A stretch of DNA of 64,000 nt, taken from contig JAKVBH010000016.1 of assembly GCA_022447495.1 (NCBI GenBank), positions 54,057-118,056 on the forward strand, given 5' to 3'. The notes under the pieces were generated by a model, which had not been told where the DNA came from, ran no database searches, and worked only from the letters and a program-made list of their open reading frames with translations. The stretch comes from Marinovum sp. Lineage in GTDB: Bacteria; Pseudomonadota; Alphaproteobacteria; Rhodobacterales; Rhodobacteraceae. Below, in pieces: positions 41,541 through 50,975 of this stretch. The position numbers were made by a program, and so were the translations under genes. Positions within the stretch are counted from its first letter, which is position 1. Every line of letters begins with the position of its first letter.

Positions 41541-43046
41541 ATGGGGGTTCTCGTGTCCACCGTGCTTCTTATCCTGCCTAATCAGTTGTTTGACCCTCAT
41601 CCCGGGTTCAAGCATGGAGCGGATCGTATTGTTCTTTTCGAAGATCCTTTGTTCTTTCAAGATGCCCAATATGAGGCTCGGTTCCATAGACAAAAGCTCT
41701 GGCTGCACCGCTCAAGTATGGCGCGGTATCTAAACGTACTTCGAAGCCGCAATGTTGCCGCCGAAGTGGTCAGTTTTGACCATCGCCGGGACGCCACCGC
41801 ACGCATGATCGCGAGGCTCAAGGCCGATGGCGTCTCAAAGATTGTCATGGCGCATCCGGTGGATCATACCGCAGAGCGTCGACTTGAAGCAGCCTGCACC
41901 GTCGATGGGATTGGCCTGATCTATCTGGACACGCCGGGCTTCCTCAACAGCCACGCCGACAACCTAGATTGGGCTGCGGGCCGCAAACGGTGGTTCATGG
42001 CGGAGTTTTACAAATCCCAACGGCGTCGGCTTGATGTCCTGATGGACGGCAACGAGCCGGTGGGCGGCCAATGGAGTTTTGACGAGGACAATCGCAAGAA
42101 AATCCCTAAGGCGCTGATCAACCAACTCCCGATCATTGATTGGCCCCGTCACGACATCATTGACGAGGCCGCCCGGCAAAGCGTGGAGGCCGATTTCCCG
42201 GATGCGCTGGGCAGTATTGATCGGCTCTACTATCCCACCTCGCATGGGGCTGCGGCGGCCTGGCTTGATCAGTTTTTGGAGCGTCGTTTTGCGCTCTTTG
42301 GCGACTACGAGGACGCTATCTTGGAGGACGAAAACTGGCTCTGGCATGCCGTGCTGACGCCGGCACTTAATATCGGTCTGCTCACGCCGCGCCAAATCCT
42401 GGATGCCACCTTGGCCCATGCCGCTAAACAAGACGTGGCCATGAATTCGCTCGAAGGTTTTCTGCGCCAGATCATCGGTTGGCGTGAGTTTATGCGCGCA
42501 ACCTACGAAGACCTTGGCGTCAAAATGCGCACCACGAACCATTGGCAACACACCCGCAAAATGCCGACCTGTTTCTATGATGGCACAACGGGGATCGGCC
42601 CCATCGACGACACGATCAAACGCATCCTGGATACCGGTTACTGCCACCATATCGAGCGACTGATGATACTCGGTGGGTTTATGTTCCTCTGTGAAATCGA
42701 CCCCGACGAGGTCTATCGTTGGTTTATGGAGATGTTCGTGGATAGCTACGATTGGGTCATGGTGCCCAATGCTTATGCCATGAGCCAACATGCCGATGGT
42801 GGGTTGATCACCACAAAACCGTATTTCTCTGGCTCAAACTATGTGCGCAAGATGAGCCATTGGCCCAAGGGGCCATGGGCCGAAACATGGGATGGTCTCT
42901 ACTGGCGGTTTATCCTCAAGCACTCGGAGGCACTGGCATCGAACCCGCGCTGGTCAATGATGTGCCGCACGGCGCAGCGGATGAAACCCGAAACCCGAGA
43001 TGCCCATTTGCACAATGCTGAGGCTTTCTTGGGTGCTTTAGCCTAG
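41541..43046 (+). CDS. Photolyase/cryptochrome of the FeS-BCP (PhrB-like) lineage, without cluster cysteines
   Basis: A 501-residue protein of the deoxyribodipyrimidine photolyase-related (PhrB/CryB) family: LRQIIGWREFMR, YCHHIERLMILG with the conserved His-His pair, WVMVPNAYAMSQHADGG and LYWRF are diagnostic. In PhrB four Cys bind a 4Fe-4S cluster; here the region corresponding to the CxxC...CPF ligands (after RKMSH) and the earlier Cys position have no cysteine, so the cluster is probably absent. It may be a (6-4) photolyase or a light sensor. The start at 41541 is a judgement; an in-frame frame extends to 41466. It overlaps mvd by four bases, convergent. Confidence 0.85.
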   Translation: MGVLVSTVLLILPNQLFDPHPGFKHGADRIVLFEDPLFFQDAQYEARFHRQKLWLHRSSMARYLNVLRSRNVAAEVVSFDHRRDATARMIARLKADGVSKIVMAHPVDHTAERRLEAACTVDGIGLIYLDTPGFLNSHADNLDWAAGRKRWFMAEFYKSQRRRLDVLMDGNEPVGGQWSFDEDNRKKIPKALINQLPIIDWPRHDIIDEAARQSVEADFPDALGSIDRLYYPTSHGAAAAWLDQFLERRFALFGDYEDAILEDENWLWHAVLTPALNIGLLTPRQILDATLAHAAKQDVAMNSLEGFLRQIIGWREFMRATYEDLGVKMRTTNHWQHTRKMPTCFYDGTTGIGPIDDTIKRILDTGYCHHIERLMILGGFMFLCEIDPDEVYRWFMEMFVDSYDWVMVPNAYAMSQHADGGLITTKPYFSGSNYVRKMSHWPKGPWAETWDGLYWRFILKHSEALASNPRWSMMCRTAQRMKPETRDAHLHNAEAFLGALA

Positions 43047-44029
43047 GCGAATGGATTGATGATCTGCGCGGTGGGAAAGAGCGCGATGATGTCGTCGCGG
43101 CTTTTTTCTTCGAACATCAGCTTCACATTGGGCCCTGCATCCATGGTTGCATAGGCCTCAAGCCCATCACGGCGCGCCGCCCAGAGCGCCTCCAGATGCG
43201 CAAGCGAGGCGGGCTTGATGTAGCAAACCGCGGGACGCGCGGCCAACATAGAAGCGTGCATGGCAAGGGCATTGGCTTCTGCCAATGCGCCGACCGATCC
43301 GAAGTCACCGTCCCGCACCAGCGCCTCAATTGCATCGCAATCGGCTTCGGCCTGTGTGGGCCAGGTGGCATAGAGCGGGCTGGTTTTGACCGTGTGGGTC
43401 ATTCCCTCAGATGATGACTGCGCTTTGGGGCCTGAATCCACGAGCACAACTGCGATGCGGAAATCGGGAAGATTGGCGTCAATGGGGCGCGCATGGCTAT
43501 CGGTGCCATCGCGGCGTTCTCCGACGTTCCAACGCACAAAGCCGGGCCATAGGGATCGTGTGGCACTGCCGCTGCCAAATCGGGCCAACATGCTTTGTGT
43601 CTCTTTGGGCAAGTCTGCGGCGAACGCGTCGTTGAGGGCTGAGACCAGAGCAGCAAACCCACTTGCAGATGACGCCAGGCCTGCGGCGGTGGGCACAGTG
43701 TTCGTCGTCTCGATCAACAGGTTAGGGCGATTCACGCCGCAGAATCGATCTACAAAGCGCCAGATTTTGGCGGCTGCCGTTGCGTCCCCGCCCATGGCGC
43801 GACCATTGAAAGAGAGGTGATCGGTATCGGCAGGGGCGACCTTAGTATGTGTGCCCAGTTGTCCCAAGCTGATGGAAAGTGACGAATTGGTTGGCAGATT
43901 CAAAGCGGTGTCGCGTTTGCCCCAGTATTTTGACAGCGCAATGTTGGCCGGTGCATAGGCTTCTGCCACGTGGGGTGCGCCCAAAGGACGGGGCACACTT
44001 GCATCAAATATCGCGGTGGCATTAGTCAT
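43043..44029 (-). CDS. mvd: Diphosphomevalonate decarboxylase
   Basis: A 328-residue GHMP-superfamily enzyme; YAPANIALSKYWGKRD (24-39) is the mevalonate diphosphate decarboxylase signature, with TNSSLSISL, TAAGLASSASGFAAL (phosphate loop) and MDAGPNVKLMF. It makes isopentenyl diphosphate from mevalonate diphosphate. Last gene of the mevalonate operon; its start overlaps pmk by eight bases. Confidence 0.95.
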   Translation of the reverse strand: MTNATAIFDASVPRPLGAPHVAEAYAPANIALSKYWGKRDTALNLPTNSSLSISLGQLGTHTKVAPADTDHLSFNGRAMGGDATAAAKIWRFVDRFCGVNRPNLLIETTNTVPTAAGLASSASGFAALVSALNDAFAADLPKETQSMLARFGSGSATRSLWPGFVRWNVGERRDGTDSHARPIDANLPDFRIAVVLVDSGPKAQSSSEGMTHTVKTSPLYATWPTQAEADCDAIEALVRDGDFGSVGALAEANALAMHASMLAARPAVCYIKPASLAHLEALWAARRDGLEAYATMDAGPNVKLMFEEKSRDDIIALFPTAQIINPFA

Positions 44030-44942
44030 GGATGCGCAATCCTTCGATGGCGAGCGGGGCAGGTGTAAACCCCTCAGGCCGCGCGCCCATCGACAACACG
44101 CAATCGCCCAACCCAGAACCTGATATTTTGCAGGCCATCAGCCCTGGCGTGGTCAGCGCTTCGGCTATGATGGCGTCAATCGTGTCGTCAGAAACCCCCA
44201 ATGTGCCCATCAGCGCTTGGTAGGCATTCATCAAAGGTCCTGCGTTGTGCCAGGCATCGCGCTGGACGGCTGCGATGGTGGCGGATGCGTTAGCCCCCAT
44301 TTCGGCATAGAGGGCATCGACCAATTCTTCGCGTCCCAGCCGAGAGGCGGCGACTTTGGCCAGAACCTCTCCCGTCGGCGTTTTATAGCCCGTGTATTTT
44401 AAGCCAAGGGCAGGGGGCGTGAACACTGGGGTGATTTGGGCAGGCTGACCGTTTTGAGGGATCTGATAGGCCAGGCATCCGCCTGTGAGACTTGCGGCGA
44501 GGTCTGCGCCACTGCCGCGCCCTTGGATATTGCGCACGATGGAGAGTGCATCAGCGTGAATGGTGTCGCGCGTTCCGCCTGTCGTATGCGCCAGCACGCC
44601 CAAAGTGGCGACTGTTACGGCTGCTGAGGAACCCAAGCCCAGGGTCGGGTTGATCTGTGATTTCACGTCGATGCTTACGCCGCCCGCGAGGTCTGCGGCA
44701 TACTTTGCGACGGCGGCCACGATGAATCGATAGGGACCGTCCTTGGGCAGGTCGGCAAGGTCATAGAGAGCGTCTTTTGCGATCTCGGAGGTGATCCTAA
44801 GCTGGCCGTCGGTTCTATGCACTCCCGTGACAGAGACGCGTTGATCGATGGCAGCCACAAGCGCTGGGTGCCCGTAGACCACGGCATGTTCGCCAGTGAT
44901 CATCACTGAACCCGGCGCAGTGGCGATTACAAGTCCGGACAC
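44022..44942 (-). CDS. pmk: Phosphomevalonate kinase (GHMP type)
   Basis: A 306-residue GHMP kinase. APGSVMITGEHAVVYG at the N-terminus, GLGSSAAVTVA (phosphate loop, about 100) and KISGSGLGDCVL closely follow the phosphomevalonate kinase of Paracoccus zeaxanthinifaciens, including the GVSDDTIDAI segment. It phosphorylates mevalonate-5-phosphate. It overlaps the mvk end by 16 bases. Assignment versus mevalonate kinase is made from similarity and gene order. Confidence 0.88.
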   Translation of the reverse strand: MSGLVIATAPGSVMITGEHAVVYGHPALVAAIDQRVSVTGVHRTDGQLRITSEIAKDALYDLADLPKDGPYRFIVAAVAKYAADLAGGVSIDVKSQINPTLGLGSSAAVTVATLGVLAHTTGGTRDTIHADALSIVRNIQGRGSGADLAASLTGGCLAYQIPQNGQPAQITPVFTPPALGLKYTGYKTPTGEVLAKVAASRLGREELVDALYAEMGANASATIAAVQRDAWHNAGPLMNAYQALMGTLGVSDDTIDAIIAEALTTPGLMACKISGSGLGDCVLSMGARPEGFTPAPLAIEGLRIHD

Positions 44943-46048
44943 AGCGCCGCCCCTTCGCGCGCAATGGAAAGCCGTTCGGCGCTAAACTGTGGATATGTGC
45001 TCATGACGGCGGCCAACGCATCGGGGTCGTGGTGATGAACGAGAACGACACCGCCACCGTCGCCGCGCACCGCGCCTGCGCCGGAGACTTTGGCGGCGCC
45101 GCCTGAGGCCGCGATGCGGTCGATGAAAGCCCTTGTGGGCTCTGGCACCACGCCAATGCGGCAGAGCAATTCGTGGTTCGTGGCGATCATCTCCGAGGGG
45201 CTATCGCCCGCGTGCAATGCCGCTTCAAAGCCCTTTGTACAGGCTTCGAAATCGTCCCAAAGCTGGGTGTCTTGGCCATAGTTGGCGCGGACAGCCGCCA
45301 CGCATTCGCCTGTTTTGGACACTGGTGTCCCCGTATGTATCCAATGCCAGGCGTCCGAACTGAGCAAAGGGTGATCATCGGGAAGGGGCAGTTGATGAAT
45401 GTCCTCGCTGTGCACGCGGTTCATCCCGCCAAAGACCACGGCGGAGGCGTCAATGGCGGAGCCACGCCCATGTTGCAGCCGCTCGCAGAACCGAACTTTG
45501 TCGAACCGATCCTTGGGGTTTTGCGGGCGCCGCAGAAGGTGTTCAAAGAGTACAAAGGTTGCGGCGACCACGGCTGCGGACGAGCCGAGACCTGCGCCTA
45601 GGGGCATCTCAGAGCGTGACGCGAGTTGACCCGGCACGGGCAGGGGAAGGCCGCCCACGCTGGCACCTGGAATGGGCAGGTTGGGCAGCAGAGAGGTCAG
45701 TGCATAAATCGACAAATCATCGGGACGTTGCAGGATATTCTGCACCGGCAGCGCGCCGTTCATGAAGTCGTCAAAGCGACGATCCAGCGTGTCTTTGAAA
45801 CCTTTGAGAATGTCGAGCGGGTAGAAAGAGCTCGGCGAAAGGCTTTCGAATACCGTGCGCAGCCCACCGGTCTGGTGCAGCGGCGTGAACCACATCTCGA
45901 TGTAGGTCTCGATGGCCACGGCAAGGGCTGGCTTGCCATAGACCACGGAATGCTCGCCCGACAGGATCAACTTGCCGGGTGCGCGCGCTCCGATTTCTCC
46001 GGGTCGTTTGCGGCGGTCAGGCAGCGGCGTAGTGGCGTTTGTGCTCAT
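44927..46048 (-). CDS. mvk: Mevalonate kinase
   Basis: A 373-residue GHMP kinase with ARAPGKLILSGEHSVVYGKPALA (22-43), LGAGLGSSAAVVAATF and KVSGAGAVRGDGGGVVLV. These match P. zeaxanthinifaciens mevalonate kinase more than the neighbour does. It overlaps the hcs end by 32 bases, a tight arrangement that again implies one transcript. Confidence 0.9.
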   Translation of the reverse strand: MSTNATTPLPDRRKRPGEIGARAPGKLILSGEHSVVYGKPALAVAIETYIEMWFTPLHQTGGLRTVFESLSPSSFYPLDILKGFKDTLDRRFDDFMNGALPVQNILQRPDDLSIYALTSLLPNLPIPGASVGGLPLPVPGQLASRSEMPLGAGLGSSAAVVAATFVLFEHLLRRPQNPKDRFDKVRFCERLQHGRGSAIDASAVVFGGMNRVHSEDIHQLPLPDDHPLLSSDAWHWIHTGTPVSKTGECVAAVRANYGQDTQLWDDFEACTKGFEAALHAGDSPSEMIATNHELLCRIGVVPEPTRAFIDRIAASGGAAKVSGAGAVRGDGGGVVLVHHHDPDALAAVMSTYPQFSAERLSIAREGAALCPDL

Positions 46049-47174
46049 CGATATGCGTTAGCCTAAATCGCCCGCGGGCCGCGTGCGGAGTGATGTGAGA
46101 CAGCCCATCGTGGGGATCGGGTGCGTGCCACATCTCGACATAGTCTTGATAGCTCAGAGACGTACGATCCGAGAGCAGCGTGCGGTGTTGGTGCTCCATC
46201 AATTGATCGCGGTAGCCGGGTTGGACAACCGCAGAGAAGAACTCTGCCACGGCACCAGAGCCATAGCTGAAGAGACCGACTGGACGACCCGAGAGGTCAG
46301 CATCGACATTTTCGAGCATGGAGGTCAGGCTGAGATAGAGCGACGCGGCATAGCAGTTTCCAACCTCACGGTTGTAGACCATGCCCGGCTCGATCAGTCC
46401 TTGGTCGTTCTGGGCCTCGTTGATCGAAGACAGCTTTCGGTGCGCTTTCACGCCCATGGCTGTGAAAGGCAGGTGATAGCAGAACTGCGCCATCTCGTTG
46501 AAGGCACGGCCACCGTTCTCGGCAAAATCGTCCCAGGCACCGCTCAGGGCTTGGAGATATTTGATGGTCGAGTATTTTCCGTCTACTAAGGGCGTCTTGC
46601 GGTGATTGGGCCGCCAGAAGTCCATGATGTCTTCGGAGTGACAGCCCGAGACCGCTTCGATTTCCATCAGTCCAGGATCAGCGGAGACGAGCATCGCAAC
46701 CGCGCCGCACCCTTGGGTGGCCTCAGCAGGGCTACCAAGGTCGTAGCGGGAGATGTCGGAGGCGATGACCAGAACTTTGCGGTCTGGCTTACGGGTCACG
46801 TGCCCACAGGCCAATTGCAGCGCCGCTGTGCCCGAGTAACAGGCGTGTTTGAGTTCCACGACGCGGCAGCGCGATGGAAGATCAAGCAGGCGATGCACAT
46901 AGACGCCGGCCGCTTTGGATTGGTCGATCCCGGTCTCGGTGGCAAAGAGCACAGTGTCGATCTTGTCGGCGTCTTCGGCGGCCACAATATTGGAGGCAGC
47001 CTCAGCGGCGATCGTCACCACGTCTTCATCATGGCTTGGCACAGCGATTTTGTTCTGACCAATACCACGCGCGAATTTCTCGGGGTCGATGCCCTTTTCC
47101 TCGGCCAACGTATCCAATGCGAGGTAGTGCTTGGGCACGTAGAAACTGATTTTGTCGATACCGACTTTGGTCAT
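46017..47174 (-). CDS. hcs: Hydroxymethylglutaryl-CoA synthase
   Basis: A 385-residue bacterial HMG-CoA synthase of the thiolase superfamily. KVGIDKISFYVPKHYL opens the protein; the nucleophilic Cys is in LKHACYSGTAALQLA (about 112), and YNREVGNCYAASLYLSL and FSYGSGAVAEFF are typical. It joins acetoacetyl-CoA and acetyl-CoA. ATG 47174 follows AGGAGG. It starts 12 bases after the mvaA stop; in P. zeaxanthinifaciens idi lies at this junction, here it does not. Confidence 0.94.
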   Translation of the reverse strand: MTKVGIDKISFYVPKHYLALDTLAEEKGIDPEKFARGIGQNKIAVPSHDEDVVTIAAEAASNIVAAEDADKIDTVLFATETGIDQSKAAGVYVHRLLDLPSRCRVVELKHACYSGTAALQLACGHVTRKPDRKVLVIASDISRYDLGSPAEATQGCGAVAMLVSADPGLMEIEAVSGCHSEDIMDFWRPNHRKTPLVDGKYSTIKYLQALSGAWDDFAENGGRAFNEMAQFCYHLPFTAMGVKAHRKLSSINEAQNDQGLIEPGMVYNREVGNCYAASLYLSLTSMLENVDADLSGRPVGLFSYGSGAVAEFFSAVVQPGYRDQLMEHQHRTLLSDRTSLSYQDYVEMWHAPDPHDGLSHITPHAARGRFRLTHIDEHKRHYAAA

Positions 47175-47186
47175 TACCAAACCTCC

Positions 47187-48224
47187 TTAGCCGCGCTCCA
47201 TGGTGAAATGGGTGCGCATCAATTCCCCGGGATTGGTTTGTGCGGCCAGAAGCGAAATCTCGCCACACAGGACGGTTGCGGCGCACAGCACGGCAAGACG
47301 GCGGGCGTTCTCACCGGGGTCTCTGTCTGCGCGACACCCCATTTGGGTCAGGTTTTTCTCAACAACGTCATTGCCTTTGCCCGAGCCGACGGAGCCAACG
47401 ATCAAGTTTGGCAAGGTGCAAGAGAAATAGAGGCTGTCTGGGCGGGCTTCGGTGTGGACCATGCCCTGGCTGCCCTCGATGATGTTGGCGGCGTCTTGGC
47501 CTGTGGCCAGGTAAAACGCGAGCAACATGTTGGCGAAGTGAGCGTTCGCGCTGCGCAAGGAGCCTGCGATCACACCACCGACAAGGTTCTTTTCAAGGTT
47601 GAGCTGCGCCATTTTTTCCGGTGTGGTGCGGAGTTGTTGGGCACATAGCTCGCGCGATATCTCCATCTCAGCGACAACGTATTTGCCGCGACCGTGCAGG
47701 CCGTTTACGGCGCTCACCTTTTTGTCGGTACAGAAGTTGCCCGAGATGCTGGCATATTCCAGTTGCGGGTATTCTTGCAAAATCCAGGCCAAAAGCGCGT
47801 CGGCCGCGCCGGTAACCATATTGTGGCCAGACGCATCACCCGTGCCGCATTCAAAGCGGATAAAGAGTAGGTTGCCGACGATCTGACGGTTCACATCCAG
47901 AAGGTGGGCGAAGCGGCTAGTACTGCGCACAACCGCGTCCACTTCGTCTTGGCGCGATTCAATGGAGGTCCAAGCCTTGTATGCCTCTTCGGCATTGGCG
48001 GCGCGGACGACCACAGAGCGGGTCATGCGCTCATCGACCAAAGTACAGCGGATGCCACCTGCTTTGCGCGACACGCGTGCCCCGCGCCCCGTCGACGGCC
48101 AAAGTGGCGTCTCGTAGGTGGCCATGGGGACGCTGACTTCCTCGTTAACCACATTGCCTGTGATGGCGATAGGTCCGATCCACTGGGTTGGGATCGGTGT
48201 GATTTCTTTTGCGTTTTGCTTCAT
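47187..48224 (-). CDS. mvaA: Hydroxymethylglutaryl-CoA reductase
   Basis: A 345-residue HMG-CoA reductase. Visible are GPIAITGNV, the substrate loop FECGTGDASGHNMVT (in place of DAMGMNM), the catalytic Lys in NFCTDKKVSAVNG, NIIEGSQGMVHTE and NLIVGSVGSGKG. The size matches the compact Paracoccus-type enzyme. It reduces HMG-CoA to mevalonate. ATG 48224 is preferred; a longer frame goes to 48353 and the ribosome site is weak. First gene of the mevalonate operon. Confidence 0.92.
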   Translation of the reverse strand: MKQNAKEITPIPTQWIGPIAITGNVVNEEVSVPMATYETPLWPSTGRGARVSRKAGGIRCTLVDERMTRSVVVRAANAEEAYKAWTSIESRQDEVDAVVRSTSRFAHLLDVNRQIVGNLLFIRFECGTGDASGHNMVTGAADALLAWILQEYPQLEYASISGNFCTDKKVSAVNGLHGRGKYVVAEMEISRELCAQQLRTTPEKMAQLNLEKNLVGGVIAGSLRSANAHFANMLLAFYLATGQDAANIIEGSQGMVHTEARPDSLYFSCTLPNLIVGSVGSGKGNDVVEKNLTQMGCRADRDPGENARRLAVLCAATVLCGEISLLAAQTNPGELMRTHFTMERG

Positions 48225-48272
48225 GTTCTTGGCTACAGGTCGAAAGGTTGCGGGGTGTAACGTCGGCTTGTC

Positions 48273-48298
48273 TGTCAGAGTGTAAACTAAAACTGACA
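48273..48298. promoter_or_regulatory. Inverted repeat upstream of mvaA
   Basis: TGTCAG, fourteen bases, CTGACA: half-sites two helical turns apart, centred about 60 bases upstream of the mvaA start. Candidate operator for the mevalonate operon. The rest of 48225-48678 has no gene that I can support. Confidence 0.4.
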
Positions 48299-48678
48299 AA
48301 CCGCAAATACTTCGTTCATAGCAGGAGGTAGTGTACTTTTTGCTCCTTTGCACGACGCAAAGCGCCGCACGTCCAATTCAGGGAAATTAGGGCTCTGATG
48401 GGTTTAGGTTTCGTGAATTAGAGACCTATTGGATGCCCGCCTGAACGTATTCTTATTGGGTCGCCTAGGCGCGATAATGTGCCATCAGGTGCGAATCGCA
48501 ATGTTGGTTATGGGTCTCAAGACCACAGCCTTGGTGCGAAGTTCGATTTATGACATCTCGACACGCCATATATCGCAGACCTATGGCCCGTATACCAACT
48601 TGCGGTTGTATGATGCGCGGGCCAGTATATGCGCCATGCGTTCCGCATGTCGAAACACAGATTGAATGGGGCAAGGCT

Positions 48679-49086
48679 ATGCCAAAACTCAAAATCACGG
48701 TCGCTGACATGGTCGCCGCGGCCCGCGCGCGCATCGAAGAGGTGGAAACCAAAGACCTCATCGATATGGTGGATGATCCAAATGTCGTGGTCGTCGACAT
48801 ACGCGATATTCGGGAGCGTCAGCGTACCGGATTTATTCCAGGTAGCGTGCACGCGCCGCGTGGGATGATTGAATTCTGGGTCGACCCCGAGAGCCCATAT
48901 TACAAGGACGTCTTTGGCCAAGATAACAAGAAATACGTGTTCCACTGTGCCAGTGGCTGGCGGTCTGCGTTGACGGTGGCGACTTTGCAGGACATGGGGT
49001 TTGAGGCCGCGCACCTCAAAGAAGGGTTTTCAACGTGGGCCAAACAAGGTGGTCCGGTTGAAGAGGCCGAACTTATGGACGACTGA
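48679..49086 (+). CDS. Rhodanese-like sulfurtransferase
   Basis: A 135-residue single rhodanese domain. VVVVDIRDIRERQRTGFIPGSVHAPRG is the first half and FHCASGWRSALTV gives the active-site Cys loop (about C94). Such proteins move sulfane sulfur. ATG 48679 with AAGG upstream; a frame from 48550 is unsupported. Monocistronic, divergent from the mevalonate operon. Confidence 0.9.
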   Translation: MPKLKITVADMVAAARARIEEVETKDLIDMVDDPNVVVVDIRDIRERQRTGFIPGSVHAPRGMIEFWVDPESPYYKDVFGQDNKKYVFHCASGWRSALTVATLQDMGFEAAHLKEGFSTWAKQGGPVEEAELMDD

Positions 49087-49327
49087 CGTTTTTAGATAGC
49101 GCGCGCTTTCTGTTGGATTGGGAAGTCGATCTGCGCGCAGCCGCTGTCTCGGAGATTGATGTCCGCCATCGAGCACCGTGGCGTTGGATCTTGAGAGAGG
49201 TAGAGCGTCGTTTGAAACCCCTCTACACAGATTGTGAGATTTTACACGGCGGTGCACCCAATTTACCAAATGTTCAGTGCGGCGGAACAAGTCTCGTCTG
49301 GATTGCGGTGCAATTCTCTCGACGCGC

Positions 49328-49505
49328 TCAACGTCTGTAAAAGTCGACAGTTGATTGACCGTGACAGGCACTTGCCTCGGTAAGCCCCAAGGCACGAGAG
49401 ATATCACAGACGCTCATCCCTTGTTTGAGGCCAGCCAATGCCTCAAGGATTGCAACACCCATCGACGGAGTAAAATCGATCCGTGGCGCGGTTTCTTCGT
49501 TCACT
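49328..49505 (-). pseudogene. IclR-type helix-turn-helix remnant
   Basis: A GTG start at 49505 with AGGAAG upstream opens a frame whose MGVAILEALAGLKQGMSVCD and IARALGLTEAS-like portion resembles the N-terminal wing-helix of IclR regulators. It stops at 49328 without any effector domain. It lies just downstream of the broken molybdoenzyme gene. Either a truncated regulator or a fortuitous frame. Confidence 0.4.
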
Positions 49506-49578
49506 GTTTTCTTCCTGGCGGTATGGCTCGGAGACGAATTCGGGTGGGTGATGTGATTGAACTGCGGGGAGAGGCCCC

Positions 49579-50856
49579 TCAAACTTGCGAATCTGAACAC
49601 GCGTTGAATGGGCCGCTGGGCTTTGACCGAACTCCGACCTGCGCAAACAAGGTATCGGAGTTGCCGTGGCGATCAAGGGCGCCGGGGGCACTCAAGCCCA
49701 GATCATACCATGCGCCCGTCCAGAGAAAGACGCAACCCGGGGCGATGTCATCGGTGACCTGTGCGCCCGCCAGACAATGTCCTCGTCCATTGAAAAGTTC
49801 CACGAGGTCTCCATCTGTGAGCCCGCGCGATATGGCGTCCTGGGGGTATAGAAACACCGGCGCGCCCGGCGATCTTGGCCGACATGCTCAGCGCGCCTTG
49901 GTCGAACTGACTGTGTAAACGTGTTCTAGTCTGACCAGATATGAGTGCGAGCGGAAGATCTTTGGAGACGTTCTGAGCCCAGTCATGGCGCGCGACCTGG
50001 GTGGCGTGACCTGCGCATTCAAGCAGGCTGAATTCTGCAACGGTCTTGGAGAAAAGCTCGATGCGACCGCTGGGCGTTGCTCTGGGTGGTGCGTTTGGGT
50101 GGTGGCGATACTCCGACAAAAAAATGCGATCTGGCGTGGGGTCTTGAAGCTCGACAATGTCGCCTGCGATAAAAGTTGCCTAATCAGGCAATGTTGTACC
50201 GTGCTTTTGTGTCTCAATTTAAGTGTCAGCCCATATCACACGGAGCCAATCTTCTTCGGTGCGCCCTTCAGTGAGGGCATTTGCCACGCCCAAGCGCTCC
50301 GCCAAGTCGCTATAGGTATCGTATTCCACACGGTAGTCGCCTGGTGGCTCCACGGCTTTGGGCATCGGCACTAGGATATTGTCGGTCTGCCTCCGAAAAT
50401 GTGAGGCATCGCTACGAGCGCTGCGTTGCAACTATAATTGCCTTTAGAACGAACAAAGCCCCCGATGGTGTTGAGAAAGCGTTTGGGTCGACTTTGGGCG
50501 TAGTGGAACCGGCCAGCGCTGGACCAACCATACGAGCCCGCAAAGATATGTCTGTTTCCGTAGTCTTTGCGCACGCGACCCAGTTCGGACGTGACATGCG
50601 AAAGGGCGATCTCCCAACTGACCTCGACAAAAGGATCTCGGCCGCGTTCTCCTTTCTCGCCAGGAAGCCAGCTTTCGCGTATCGCAGGGCATAAGATGTC
50701 GGCGTGGCTATTCAGCCCCTCAGCCATATCGGTGTTGAGCGGAGAAGGATTGGGATCAGAGCTATGGCCGGTGACGTCCAAGATGCGCTGACCATCGGTG
50801 TGCACAACGCCGATCCCCCAATGGGACGAATTCAGTATGTGGCGGTCATTGGGCAT
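49579..50856 (-). pseudogene. Molybdopterin oxidoreductase (TorA/BisC family) pseudogene
   Basis: Pieces of one TMAO/biotin-sulfoxide reductase-like protein appear in order in different minus-strand frames: N-terminus SSHWGIGV to SYGWSSAGRFHYAQS and SYSCNAALV-like (50856-50371), a middle piece VPMPKAVEPPGDY and EGRTEEDWLRVIW (50431-50219), TPSGRIELFSK and SGQTRTRLHSQFDQGALS (about 50119-49860), and the C-terminus DGDLVELFNGRG with FLWTGAWYDLG (49857-49579). Several frameshifts and a gap of roughly 300 residues between the first two pieces show that it cannot make an enzyme. Confidence 0.85.
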
Positions 50857-50975
50857 CGCAAGGCGTTTGGGTATATGGAGAGACTACCCCACTTATTGAC
50901 GCCATCGCGCGGCGCTGTCATCGGTGATTTGCTTGAGGTTACATCCAATTGATGACGTATAGAGAGGCCGACAGA

